64,000 bases of DNA, taken from the NCBI GenBank assembly GCA_022496205.1, contig WTXD01000001.1:372001-436000 (forward strand), given 5' to 3'. Below, one piece after another: positions 1-10,646 of the stretch. The DNA is from Gloeopeniophorella convolvens (taxonomy: Eukaryota; Basidiomycota; Agaricomycetes; Russulales). The translations under genes were made by a program, and so were the position numbers. Every line of letters starts with the position of its first letter. The first letter of the stretch is position 1. Under the pieces are notes generated by a model that ran no database searches, was not told the DNA's origin, and saw nothing but the letters and a program-made list of their open reading frames with translations.

Positions 1-418
1 CCGCCGCCATCTTCCTCTTCTGACTGCGTTGTCTGATCGGCAGCAGTCGCAGCAACGCCCTCTGTCCACCCCAGACTCCGCGCGATGTCCAGGTATCGGA
101 GCTCAGCGTCGGCTAGCCGTCCATCATAAGTCCTGCCTGCCTGCGCCCACGTGTCCCACTTTGCGCGGCCGGCAATGTCAAAGAAGGATGGTCGGGATGT
201 GGTTGGCACAGGCGCGGTGGTGAGCAGCTTGAAGAGGCCATAGAGCTGTGCGGTGTGGACATGCGAGAGCAAGGGCGTCAGGACGGGGGCTCGCGAACGA
301 AGATGCGGGCGAGGACCTCCAGTTTCACGGCGTTGGACACTCGTGCCAGCGACGATGCATTGGACAAGTACGACGCGGCCTCGTCGAACGCAGGCGAAGG
401 GGAATACGCAGCGGCCAT
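1..418 (-). CDS. Acyl-CoA-binding domain protein (3' end off the window)
   Basis: Binds long-chain acyl-CoA esters; the family acts in cytosolic acyl-CoA transport and pool formation. Exon 1 is 317-418, an intron with GT...AG ends lies at 246-316, and exon 2 runs from 245 off the left edge. The join restores the classical ACBP core: SNAVKLELYGLFK at the splice site, then the conserved RPSFFDIAGRAKWDTW block that contributes to the ligand pocket. After the domain comes an acidic stretch (SEEEDGG), so this is probably a longer ACBP with a C-terminal extension rather than the roughly 90-residue minimal form. The start is the ATG at 418; no in-frame upstream alternative looks better. It lies in tandem with the succinyl-CoA ligase gene, whose stop is 115 bp upstream. 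The domain call is firm; the full architecture cannot be seen. Confidence 0.85.
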
Positions 419-533
419 CTCTCGACTCGGGCTTGGAGCAGAGAGCCGCAACACGCGAAATATGGCGGAATAATATCACTCTATTATGTAACCAACAAGG
501 GGGACTTATTAATGGCAACTAACGGTAGCGCGT

Positions 534-779
534 CTACACGAGGCCCGCGGCTTGCATCGCCTGAAAAACAGCGACATCATGCGGATCAGACACGGCAGTT
601 CTCGGGTGGCACGTTGACAGGAGAAAGACCCACCTTGAGCATCTCAGCTCCGATTTGCGCCGGGCTCTCAGTGACGATCACACCAGCCTTTTGGAGGGCA
701 GCGACCTTGTCCGACGCAGCACCTGGGGGCGCGGGTGTGAGCACGTGGTGCGTTGGGGGGAGACATGGTCGAATTACCT

Positions 780-817
<38 letters not shown>

Positions 818-2006
818 GCGGCCGGGGGGAGCGGTACGTCCGGCGATGAAGCCAACGACAGGCTTGGGCTTTGCGCGGGAGAGGTTGTACTGCTGGAGGT
901 ACTCGGCGGCCTCTTCCTCCATGGAGCCGCCGATCTCGCCAATGACGACGATACCTGGGTCAGGTCAGCCAAGTAGCGAGCACGAGTCTCCCGAGCGTCT
1001 CACCGTCGGTGTTCTCGTCCTCGAGGAACACCTTGATCACATCAACGTGTTTGGTGCCGGGGAAGGGATCACCGCCGATACCGACGCAGAGCGACTGGCC
1101 AAGGCCGACATCGGTGGTCTGCGCGACCGCCTCGTAGGTCAGTGTCCCGGAGCGGGAGACGATACCTTTGAACCCAGTCAGTTAGCCAGGCTCCCCGGCG
1201 GCGGTGAGCGCGGGACGCACCGATCCGGCCAGGCCTGTGGATGTGGCCCGGCTGGATGCCCATTTTGCAGCCCAGCGGGTTGATGATGCCAGGGCAGTTC
1301 GGGCCGACGAGGCGCGACTTGGACTGGCTCTGTAGCGCGTTCACGACCTGCAGCAGCGGGGCGGCGTGAGTGAGCGACAGCAAGCTAGCCCCGAGGCAGC
1401 GCAGGCAGGGCGTACGCGGATCTCGTCGGCCTGGGGGATGCCCTCGGTGATGCAGACAATGAGGCCAATCTCGTTTTCGATGGCCTCGATGATCGCGTCG
1501 GCGGCGCTCGGCGGCGGCACGTAGAGCACCGTGGCGTCGGGCTGGGTCTCGCGGACGGCCTGTGTCCCGCGCGGGCGTCCGTCAGCGCAGCGTAGCGCCT
1601 GCAGCGAGCACGGCACGTACCTCCTTGACCGAGCCAAAGACGGGCAGGCCGAGGTGGGTCTGGCCCGCCTTTTTCGGGGACACGCCGCCGACCATCTTGG
1701 TGCCGTACGCAAGAGCCTCCCTCACGTGGAACGTGCCCTGCGCGCAGGCGTCGTCAGCACGGCCTACAAAGAGAAAAAAAACCGCGGCGCGCGCTCACCG
1801 TCTTGCCCGTAAAGCCCTGGCAGAGAACCTTGGTGTCCTTGTGGATGCGCAGGTTCTGAATGGTGTCCTCATAACTCCGTCGGGAGGCAGACTGCGAGAA
1901 CGCCCGGCGGCCAGCTGTGTGCAGCGTCAGTGAGCGCCGCGTTCGCGTTTTGCGCGAAAAAGTGCTCACCGCTGGAGCCCAGCGATCGACTGACGCGAGA
2001 TAGCAT
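534..2006 (-). CDS. LSC1: Succinyl-CoA ligase alpha subunit, mitochondrial
   Basis: Alpha subunit of the TCA-cycle enzyme that converts succinyl-CoA and NDP/Pi to succinate, CoA and NTP in the mitochondrial matrix. Nine exons can be joined; resolved ones include 1970-2006, 1799-1914, 1621-1737 and the last, 534-560. The N-terminus is Arg/Ser rich ([18 protein letters not shown]), a likely presequence. Family landmarks in order: CoA-binding [61 protein letters not shown], and the phosphohistidine segment [13 protein letters not shown] near the C-terminus. The final exon encodes only AMQAAGLV and the stop, completing the usual C-terminal helix. Reading through the last intron would instead give an unrelated tail, so I favour the spliced form. 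Very confident in family and strand; two internal splice sites were not given exact coordinates. Confidence 0.93.
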
Positions 2007-2219
2007 GGTTGGTGAGGGCGAGAGCGAAGAGTAGAGAGGTGAGCGGTGGACCGCTCAACCCGCCGGGCATCCGACGACGGGCAGCGTGATGGATTATGTA
2101 ATCACGTTGCAAATCAAGTGCCAAGTGGCGCAAAATTTATTTATTTACCCGGTCCGCAACAGAGTATAAGTACTACAACATGAAAAAACAGATTCCACTT
2201 ATTTATCTTGCCCGACCCT

Positions 2220-5200
2220 TCAATCCATCGCCACCACTCGTCTGCGGTCCCGTGCCTTGCGCGACGCGCGATGGATCCCGAGCACGGCGTATTTTACCTT
2301 GTCGTATTGCTTCGCGCTGATGGCGCTGCGAAGGTCGTGAGCATAAGGTCATGGGCAAAGAACAGCGTCCCAGGAACACGCACCTGTCCAGGTCCTGCAT
2401 GAACCGCGCCTTCGCGTCTTCGGGTACAGAAGTCGGTGGGAGGCGCTGGAGGATCACGCTCAGCCATTTTTGGAGCTGGTTGGCCCACAGCCCCGCGAGG
2501 ACGCGGAAGAGCGTGACGATAGCCGATGCGGTTTCCTCGGGAAAGTCGCCCACCAGGCCCGCCAGAAGAAGGCTGACAAACTCAAAGCCCTCCTTGTCTA
2601 TGGCTTGGTGAATGGCGTTCGCATAGACGGGAAACTTTGGAGGCGGCGGTGTGGCCCCACTTGGGCCGAGGCAGTCGTGCGTCAGGATCATGCGGAAGAG
2701 GTCTAGTGATGCGAATATGGTGTCCGATTGGATGAGCGTCAGGGCAGCTAAAGATATGTGGAAGGCGGCAGGGAAGGCGGAGGACTCGAAGAATATGTCG
2801 GGTGCAAACTCGACCATGTTGAGGAGCAACCTGATGTAATCTTCGAGAACTGCACAAGCCCGAGTCAATCACCCAGTCAGAGTGATAAGAAATGTTCGCT
2901 CACCATCGGGTAACGATGCCGCCGACTTTTCCTGCAGCAAAGAGAGGAGCTTTTGCGTCGACCGTTCATAGACGTCCTTCACGGAGGCGCGCAAAAGAAG
3001 GTTCTCCTCATTGCCGAATCGGCTGTGGACCTTGCCCGCGATCCAGAGGTAGCATGACAGGCCCGTTGCCTCGAAGGACGTGGACATCCTCCCCAGGATG
3101 GCCGGTGCGATCGAGAGCACCACGTTGCCGAAGAGATTAAGCCCGTGGCGAAGGACACGCGTGACATGCTCCGCGCTCTCATAGTCGGACCCGTACTTGG
3201 CCAAAAACGCGTCAAAGACGGTCCATGCTTCTTGGCAGGTACCCTGGCAGGCAGGAGGGAGCTGCTCGCCAAACGAGCCAACCACGTGCAGCATGACTTC
3301 CAGGTTGGCAAGCCCGTCTGTGATAAGGCCGCGTGAGATACATTCACGGTGAGCAGCCAAAGACCACGTACTGCCGACTTCCTGAAGCTCGCGTTTGGTG
3401 GCGGGGGTGGGCTTGCTTGCGATGGTGAACACAGCTGCGAGGATGTCGGACGCGAACGCCTTGAGCGACTGGGCTGCCTGGTCCATGGGCATGGCAGAGA
3501 TAACGTAGGCGATCGCCTCGTAGACGACCACCCTGTCCTCTTGCGCGAGCTTCGCCCCGACGTTGGTAGTAAAGGTATGCAAGTTGGGGAGGAATGGAAC
3601 CAGATGCTACGCAACCTCAATCAGCCACCACGACCAGGTCCCCGAACAAAAGCAAGCGCGCTCACCTGCTTGCAGTCCTGGCAGAGGTACTTCAGTGCCT
3701 GACCAGCGGCCCCAATGACGTCCTGGTCCGTGTCCTCGAACCCGGCAGAGATGTACTGCAGCGCGGCGCCGATGTAATCCGGGTGCGCGTTGATCCACTC
3801 GGTGTATCGCGAGATGATCAGGAGAGCGGCGTAGCGCACCCGGGTGTGCGTGGGCAGCGTCGGGATGAGCTGCAGGATGAGCGGCACGGCGTGTTCGTCC
3901 TTGGCGTTGACCTCCGCGCCCATGGAGCGCATCGCGAACAGCGGCGCCTCGATCGTCTGCCACGGCGCGGCGGGGCCCTTTGCGAGCGCCTCCTGCACGA
4001 GCTGCAGCGTCTCCAGGAGGCACTGCTCCGTGCCGAGCACGTAGCAGCAGTCCTTGAGCGTGTCGCCCATGACGTGGCGGAACGAGCGGAAATTGTCGAG
4101 CTCCTGGCCGCTCAGCGCGGCCGACTCGAGCGGGAAGTGCAGATGCCCGATCATGACGGTCATGAGCGCCTTGTACGCGTCGTGGAACAGCGGCGGCACG
4201 GACGCGCGCTTGCCGATGCTCTGCGCGAGGCGCATCCAGAACGTGAACGTGATCGGCACAATGTCGAGGTCGTGGTATGCCGAGCACAGCCCGATGGCCT
4301 CGACGATCGGGAAGAACGTCTCGGTGTGCTGCAGGATGAGGATGCGGTACGTCTCGCCCGCCTCGGAGAAGATGCGCGCGTAGCCACGCATCTTCTCCGG
4401 GTCGTCCTCCGCCGTCTCAAGCACGGGCTTGAGCGCGACCACCCTGGGTACGATGCGCTCAATGACGGGCATGTTGTCGTCGATCTCCTGCGTCTCGTGG
4501 ATGAGATCGCACACGACGTTCACGGCCGCGTCGAAGAGCTGCTCCGACCCGAGCGCCTGGAAGCAAAAATCGAAGATCGGCGAGTCCGCGACGTCCATCG
4601 CGGCCATCTCGCCCGCGGTGAGCCAGCTCCGGAGGCAGGCAAAGACTTGGCCCTGGATGGCATGCGTAACGCCTGCCGAAACCGATGACGATAGCGTTTG
4701 ACGCGCGATCTCGGGCAAAACAACAGGTTGCACTCACCCGGTGCCTGAAGGTACATGGACAGCACTTCGAGGACCTGCTTCGAGCACGAGCTCAGCAGCT
4801 GCGCGCTCCTCTCAGAGTATTCCTGGTCCTGGAATACGACATCAGCCTCCGTGCCCGGTCGGTCGGAGATATCGCGTGCTTGTGGCGTACCGTGACAGGT
4901 ATTTTCGTATTCGAGTAGAGCTCCTCCGGCAGGACGGTCAGGAACTGCAGCAGGACGGGCACCATGGACGGGTTCTGCCCGTATCTCTCGATCAGGCCTT
5001 CCACCGCGTTTGTCCAGGCGGGCAGCTGGAGCGCCAGCCCCGAAAGTGCCAAACTGAGCTGCAGGATGATGGCGCGCGGGCCATCTTGGAAGTGCTCGAG
5101 AGCAGCGATGATGGTATCACGGAGGCCAAAGAGCTGGGCGGGGTCGACCTGCGCAAGGTCATACGTGACCTTTTGGCAGGCCGTGAGCGTTCGCGCAGTG

Positions 5201-5499
5201 GGGAACGGCAAGGGTCGGGGGGGCGGACCTTAGTCCTGAACGTCTGCGCGGCGAATAGCTTGGCAGCAGGGGGCGCCTCGGGGGATTGTAAGATAAGATT
5301 GCAGGTCGTCCATGCTTCAGACTATGAGAGTAGGCGGGCGGTGGCGAGTCAGAGGTCGTCGTCGATGGGCCACTGGAAAAAGTGTATTTACAGAGTGCTG
5401 GAAATCCTGCAGCCAGGCGTTCGCCTTTTCTAGGGAGGCCTTGTCGGGGGCACGCGTGAAGACGTCCAGAGCTGCGAGGAGGGCCTGGAGGTCGGCCAT
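2220..5499 (-). CDS. MTR10: Nuclear import receptor Mtr10 / transportin-3 family (importin beta superfamily)
   Basis: Karyopherin that imports SR-like mRNA-binding proteins and in yeast takes part in tRNA traffic; it cycles between cytoplasm and nucleus with Ran-GTP. Roughly eight exons give a protein of about 930 residues, close to the family length. The start at 5499 gives MADLQALLAALDVF and a segment rich in paired helices. Recognisable parts include SEAWTTCNLILQSP after the first intron, FAAQTFRTKVTYDLAQ, and then a long HEAT-repeat body (large exon 3621-4733). The last intron splits DLD/SAISAKQYDKVKYAVL, and the protein ends RRRVVAMD with the stop at 2220. Reading through that intron would produce an unrelated Arg-rich tail. 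On the opposite strand a long open frame overlaps 3594-4688, but it is a GC-driven shadow. Family assignment is strong; individual HEAT repeats were not counted. Confidence 0.9.
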
Positions 5500-6037
5500 G
5501 GTGGTTCTGGTTTAAGGGGAAAGATGCACAATGCACTGTCAAGTCTGAGCGACGGCAGGGCTTTCCTTTCTTGCTCATGCTCACACCACACACGCTTCAC
5601 TCGATTGGCAGAGATCATCATCGGGATAGCACAAACGCGCCATGGTATCATAAGATTGTCATCGGGGAGGAAAGAAAAAAAAACACCCGTCGTGGTCCTT
5701 GACGACAGGGCAGTAAATACTCCTGCAGAAACAAGAACAAGAGGGCAAGTACTCATAACTAAAACGAAACTGCGGCGGGTATGCCTGGGATATCCGTGCA
5801 AACGAGTGTGGTGAGTGCGGGGAACACCATAGCCAAAACACGATAGGCAAACGCAAGTAGAGAATGTAAGATACCGGAACGAGAGGGTGGCGCAGAGAGA
5901 GCAAGAGGCACGCCGTCAAATGGAAAACATGGACAAGAGTGCGTTTCGCAGACAGAGAGAAACCAAATTACCCGACCGTTCAAGGACGGAGGAAGCCCTT
6001 CCTCGTTTTCTGCTGCTGGAGAGCGAGCAAAGGGGGA
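5500..6037. other. Intergenic: septin 3' region and MTR10 upstream region
   Basis: A 538 bp stretch between two minus-strand genes. It must hold the septin 3' UTR and terminator (right side) and the MTR10 promoter and 5' UTR (left side). An A-run lies near 5671-5682. No convincing coding exon or RNA gene was seen on either strand. Confidence 0.5.
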
Positions 6038-7718
6038 TCAACCGCGACGCCCGAAGAGTCGGTTGGTGCTACTTACTGTCCCCTTCTCGGGCGTCAACGG
6101 CCTGCCGTTCTCGATCTTCCGTTTCTTGTCCTCGAGATCCTGCCGCTGCTTCTCCAGAGACTCCTTCATCTCCCTATGTCTCGCGTAGAGCTCCTCCTCC
6201 GACTGCTTCAGCTTGGCTTCCTTTTCCTGCACCTTTTGCTGGAAGACCATCTTCATCTCGGCCTCCATCTTGGCGAGCTTGGCCTCGTGAAGCACACGCT
6301 CCTCCTGCATGCGCAAGGCGGGACTATCGGGGGAAATGAGCGCTAACGACGCAATTACGAGCGTAGTCACTCACTTGACTTCTTTGAAGACGCTCGAGTC
6401 CTGAGCGACGCCCATACTGAGCAGCTTCTCCGTCCGCCAGTTCTCATAGAGCACATCGTTCGTGTACTCCCTGAGCTCCTCCATGTACGTCCGGACGAGC
6501 ATCTGGCGAAGCTTGACGAAATCGCAGTGCTCCTCATTGTCGACCTCGATGACACCCCATGGGTAGGAGCGGCCGCGAACTTCGCGACCGTCGGGGGTAG
6601 CGACGACCTTGTCCGACCCGACCACAGCAAAGGGGATCTTGCTGGCAATTTCCTCCGCCTCGGCGATGGTCTCCTCATCCTCATTCTCATATGTGGGCGC
6701 CTGGAAGATGTGGATATTGTGATAGGCGATGTCCGCGAGAATCTGGAAGACGGGGATGAGCAAGCGGGGATAAACGGATGTGGCACGTGAGGGCGTACTC
6801 GGGCTTTGAATTCGGCAACCTCGTCGTCGGTGAGGGTGTCCGCCTTGGCAATGACGGGGATAAGGTTGACCTTGGTGTGAAGGCGGCGCATGAATTCAAT
6901 GTCGAGGGGTTTCAAGCTGCGGACGGAGTGTTGATCAAACGATTCTGATATGGAAGGGGTGAGATGGGACCACTCACGCATGGCCAGTTGGCTGGATGAA
7001 GTACAAGCAGGCGTGAACGCGGTTGTCCGTGATTTTTTGCCTGTTGACGCGGTTCTCCTGTTCCAGATACGAGTCGAAACGGGACTCGATGTTCTCCACA
7101 ATGGGCTTCCAGCTGTAGTCGGGCGAGGACGCGTGAGCTCGGCAACGGGGTGATTCTCGAACCAGACGCGTTACCTGTCGTCGTTGTTGACAAAGTCACC
7201 AAAGCCGGGGGTGTCGACGACGGTCAAACGGAGGCGGACGCCGTTCTCCTCGATATCTGGAGTGGAGGGGTTGAGAAGGGGCGTCGTGGCTAGGCGAGAT
7301 GGGATCATTACCGGCACTGATGCTCTCAATGGCAACAGTCTGAGGGTGCTCTGCGTTGGGCGCAAGAGGGACCTTGGGGGATAGAGGGTGGTGTTGAAGA
7401 GGGTGTTCACGAGGGTGGACTTGCCGAGGCCAGACTCGCCTGAGTATAGAAGAGGCGTGAGAGGCGGCCAGCGCAGGATGAATGGTGGTACGAACCGACG
7501 ACCATAACGGTAAACTGGAAGCCCTTCCTGACGCTTTTGCGATGCACCTGGTTGGGGAGGTTTGCAAAGCCAACGTAGCCCATGAGTTTCTTGCGGATGA
7601 TGGGGGAGGGGCCGCCGGTGGTGTTGTTAGGGAGAGAGGGAGAAGAGCCGTTTGGCGCGGTGCCATTCGGGGTGGGGGAGAGGTCACCGTTGCGGGAGGA
7701 GACGTAGGAGTCGGACAT
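6038..7718 (-). CDS. CDC3: Septin, Cdc3 class
   Basis: GTP-binding filament protein of the septin ring, acting at septation and at sites of polar growth. The start at 7718 gives [14 protein letters not shown] and a Ser/Pro/Asn-rich N-terminus, then the polybasic membrane-binding region with [21 protein letters not shown], typical of the fungal Cdc3/AspB group. The G1 P-loop [15 protein letters not shown] spans a splice site, G3 is [11 protein letters not shown], and G4 is IAKADTLT. The septin unique element follows ([19 protein letters not shown]). The C-terminal exon (6038-6370) encodes a coiled coil rich in E, K, Q and R ([18 protein letters not shown]), ending RLFGRRG. About 420 residues. 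An in-frame ATG at 7970 would add a Pro/Arg-rich leader, but the conserved protein begins at 7718. The Cdc3 class is inferred from the FANLPNQ block. Confidence 0.92.
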
Positions 7719-8131
7719 CTGGGGGGGGGGAGGGGAATGAGCGAGGGGGGACAAAGGAGAGAGGGAGGAGAGAATACTTTTGGGAGGTCGAGGACGAGGG
7801 GAGGAAGGAGCGACGCGGCCGAGGAGCGCCGTTGGCTCTGTTTGCTTGCGCTCCTGCCTTTCCGGGCGAGCCGGGGCTTGGGCAAGACCACGTCCAACTC
7901 GATCCGAGCTCAGCCGGGATCTGCGCTCTTTGCTCGGACTCACCAGTCGCAGCGATCGTGTCTGTTCCATATCTCTACAGCTTGCTAGCTTTACAGCTCA
8001 AGTGCTAGCATATACTCGCTCTCCCTCATCCCTTTTATCGCCCACCCTACCACCTACATGCCCCCTCCGTGCGGTCTCCTCCCCCCTTCTCCAAACCTAA
8101 TCTCGTCCCGTTGCCATGTCCCAATCTCTTC
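7719..8131. promoter_or_regulatory. Septin upstream region with pyrimidine-rich leader
   Basis: A 413 bp interval upstream of the septin start, which also carries the 3' end of the next minus-strand gene. On the minus (sense) strand the leader is strongly C/T rich and ends in a run of about ten C immediately before the septin ATG (7720-7731), a common look for highly expressed fungal promoters. No coding exon recognised. Confidence 0.45.
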
Positions 8132-8851
8132 TTAATACCCCCCGCACTCCTCCGCGTTAATATACATATCAAAGTACTGGTCCGCGTGTGTCACGTCCTC
8201 TCGTGGTCCCTCTACCACCACCACGTTCCCCAGCAGGATCTTATCGTCCACCCCGCGCAGTGACCTGGTGACCCACGCCTCTACACGCGCCCGCTCCTCC
8301 GCCGCCTCTATTAGTTCTTGCATCACCCCCTTCTGCACTTCCCGCCGCATGAGTTCATTTGGCTGCTCCGCGTAGCACTTTTCCGTCCGTCTGTGCTCCT
8401 CCGCTCTCACCGCGCTCGCGCTCGCGCCCGCGCCCGCACTCTCCGGCGTACGTGGGGGCGATGGCAGTGGTGACGATGGCGAGTAGGATGAAGCGTCCGA
8501 CACGTGGTGCTCGACTGTCCGCCGCCGCCGCCGCCGCCGCCGCTCGCTCGCTGGCCTGGTGCTCTCCGTCCCGTAAATCGTTCGCCCAACGCGCTCGAGG
8601 TCGGCGTGCTTTGACCGCTCCATGCGACTGCTGCACGCCTCCGCGCTCCCGTCCAGCGGCAAGTCTTTGAGGTTCTTGAGAGTACTTCTCGTCGACACGT
8701 CTTTGCCATGTGTCCGCGGCAATGGGCGCTCGGCCGCCTTTGTCCCTTTGAGTCCCCGCGGTGGTGTTTCGGGTGGTGAAGGAAGGGACGAGCGTTGGGA
8801 CATGTACACCGCCATGAGTGCGGCTCTGGCATCGGAGGATTCGCGTGGCAT
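8132..8851 (-). CDS. Unrecognised basidiomycete-type protein with poly-Arg tract and C-terminal helical region
   Basis: I do not recognise this family. A single open frame of 239 residues begins at the ATG at 8851 (MPRESSDARAALMAVY); the frame continues further upstream but without an ATG. The first two thirds are Ser/Pro/Arg rich and look disordered (SSYSPSSPLPSPPRTPES), with a run of eight arginines encoded by a GCC/CGG triplet repeat at 8521-8543. From about residue 165 the sequence becomes charged and probably helical (ELMRREVQKGVMQELIEAAEERA), followed by a more hydrophobic strand-like part (DDKILLGNVVVVEGP) and the end INAEECGGY. A good TATA box lies about 70 bp upstream. The ordered C-terminus and promoter support a real gene, but the antisense frame is also partly open, so the confidence is moderate. 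Confidence 0.55.
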   Translation of the reverse strand: MPRESSDARAALMAVYMSQRSSLPSPPETPPRGLKGTKAAERPLPRTHGKDVSTRSTLKNLKDLPLDGSAEACSSRMERSKHADLERVGRTIYGTESTRPASERRRRRRRRTVEHHVSDASSYSPSSPLPSPPRTPESAGAGASASAVRAEEHRRTEKCYAEQPNELMRREVQKGVMQELIEAAEERARVEAWVTRSLRGVDDKILLGNVVVVEGPREDVTHADQYFDMYINAEECGGY

Positions 8852-9412
8852 GCTCGAAAGAGAGGTGCAGGGGGGGAGTAAACACAAAGTGGTAGTTGAG
8901 ATCTTGGCGCTGCAGCGACCGTTTTATATACAGGCTTTCAGTTTGCGGACACACGCCAGTGGCCCGTTTCGCCGTCCGATGCATCTGCCTCGAGGCGCTG
9001 GGGCAAGACAAGGTGGTCAAGCGACAGACGAGTCGATCTTTGTGTTTGTGTAATAGACGCCAGCGCTGCCCACAACTCCCGTGGCCGCACTCGTACACCT
9101 GTGTGTCTGTGGCCGCGACAGGGCCGCAGAACAAGGGCGCAGGACTGCACTCGGACAACGGGCGCAGGCAAGGGCGGATTGGAGACGGGCAGGCAGGGCT
9201 GATTCACTGACACAATGGGCGGCGGTCTCCCGACACACATTCCTAATTTTGACGTCAATAGAGGAAAGCACGCGAGGCGGTCCGCTTTGATGTGACGACC
9301 GGTCCCGCCCACCCACATTCCCACAAAGCCTAACATCAGGCACCCGCGACCCGCAATTCAAAGACTGCCACCTCCATCGTAAGCACGCCAACCCCACAGC
9401 TGGCCATAGGTA
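8852..9412. other. Interval holding the unresolved 3' end of the nitrilase gene and the upstream gene's promoter
   Basis: Between the unknown gene at 8132-8851 and the last recognisable nitrilase codons. One minus-strand frame stays open from about 9336 to 8938 but resembles nothing in the nitrilase family. The final short nitrilase exon, if there is one, should lie here, but I could not place it. The TATA box at 8921-8930 belongs to the neighbouring gene. Confidence 0.35.
8921..8930 (-). promoter_or_regulatory. TATA box
   Basis: On the minus strand the sequence reads TATATAAAAC, 70-79 bp upstream of the ATG at 8851. Position and match fit a core promoter TATA element for the unknown gene at 8132-8851. 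Assigned from sequence match and spacing only. Confidence 0.5.
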
Positions 9413-10503
9413 GCACTCACTGTCCGGCCGCGCATAGTGCCCCACCGCGTCCAGGTCAAACTTGCCGCGCACGACGTCGTCCAGATCAAGCTCGGCAGTG
9501 AGCACACCCTCGCTCCCGCGCAGCGGGCCCGCCAGCACCTCCCCGAGCGGGCTCACGATCACGCTCCCGCCCGCGATCACAACGTCCGCGCCGCCCGCCC
9601 GCGCCGCGTGCCCCGCCGGGTAGTCCCTCGCCTCCGCATACTGGCACGCCGCGAGCACGAAGCAGCGGCCCTCGAGCGCGATGTGCGCCATCGTGTGCTG
9701 CCACGTCTCGCGCGCGTCGACCGTCGGCGCGCAGTAGAGCTGCGTGCCCTGGGAGTAGTAGAACGTGCGCACTGCGTGCTGCGCGGTCAGCGAGCGGGTG
9801 AGGGTGGTCACATCGGGGGGCGCGGCGCACGCAGGGGCATATAGTTCTCCCTGACGCCGCAGATCAGCTCGTCGTCAGCACACGCGCGGCGGGCGGGCGC
9901 ACTGACCAGCACACCGCCGCAGATATCTTCGCCGTGACGCGCGCGCCGCCCTCCCGCGCCGCCGCGAACGAGCGCTCAACCACGGGTAGCGTGTCGGACC
10001 CGCCCTGGCCCCAGATGAGCCGCTCCGCGGCGGTGGGCACCAGTTTGCGGTGCTTGGCGACGAGGCCATCCGCGGGGTCGACAAACACGACCGTGCAGTA
10101 CAGCGTACCGCCCGCGCGCTCGATCACACCCACGACGAGGAATACGCCCGTCGCGCGGCTGATCGCCTCGATCTGCGCCAGCGCGGGCGACGGCAGCTCG
10201 ATGGCCGCCTGATGGTACCGCAGGAACTCGTCGCGGCCCTCGGGCGAGCGCTCGCCCACCACTGTGCCGAACGTGGACATCTTGGGGTAGCCCCCGATGC
10301 TGGCGCCGCGCCCCGTCAACGCTTCACATGGGCAACCATGTGTGAGGACGCGCCACTCACAAGGCCTCTGGGAACACCGCAAGCTGTGCATTGTCGCGTT
10401 CTTTGGCAAGGCGTGTCAGCCGCTCGAGCTTATCGAGCGTATCTGGCAACGAATATGCCGCTGTGCATGTCTGCACGACAGACGCGCGGATGGTGTTGGC
10501 CAT
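9413..10503 (-). CDS. Nitrilase (carbon-nitrogen hydrolase, plant/bacterial nitrilase type)
   Basis: Predicted to hydrolyse nitriles to carboxylic acid and ammonia, in the cytosol. The start at 10503 gives MANTIRASVVQTCTAAYSL, typical of the nitrilase N-terminus. The catalytic triad is visible: Glu in VFPEAFIGGYPK (formed across the first intron), Lys in VAKHRKLVPT, and Cys in AAVCWENYMP (restored by the second intron). The CWENYMP form indicates true nitrilases rather than amidase-like Nit1/Nit2 proteins. Downstream are YCAPTVDARETWQ, HIALEGRCFVLAACQ, and the end of the conserved part at FDLDAVGHYARPD. The expected short tail after ARPD could not be located: a GTGAGT donor follows directly, and no acceptor gives a family-like ending. 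The left limit is therefore the end of the recognisable exon. Substrate cannot be inferred. The gene is GC rich like its neighbours. Confidence 0.85.
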
Positions 10504-10646
10504 GTGAAGAACAAGTACGTGCCCATTTCCGTGGGGCCACGGAATCCCGTCGTTGGGCTCACGTGATAGCAGCGTCTTCTTTGCAGAGGACAATATCCAT
10601 TTGCGCTATGCTAGAGTAAGATGGACGCAGGAGACAACGCAGTCTA

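Noticed and set aside
3594..4688. 364-codon open frame on the plus strand
   Set aside because: It lies antisense to the main MTR10 exon, is Arg/His/Leu rich without any domain, and follows from GC-rich codon use on the coding strand.
7719..7970. Earlier in-frame ATG for the septin
   Set aside because: It adds a Pro/Arg-rich stretch over a pyrimidine-rich leader; septin conservation and normal length fit the ATG at 7718.
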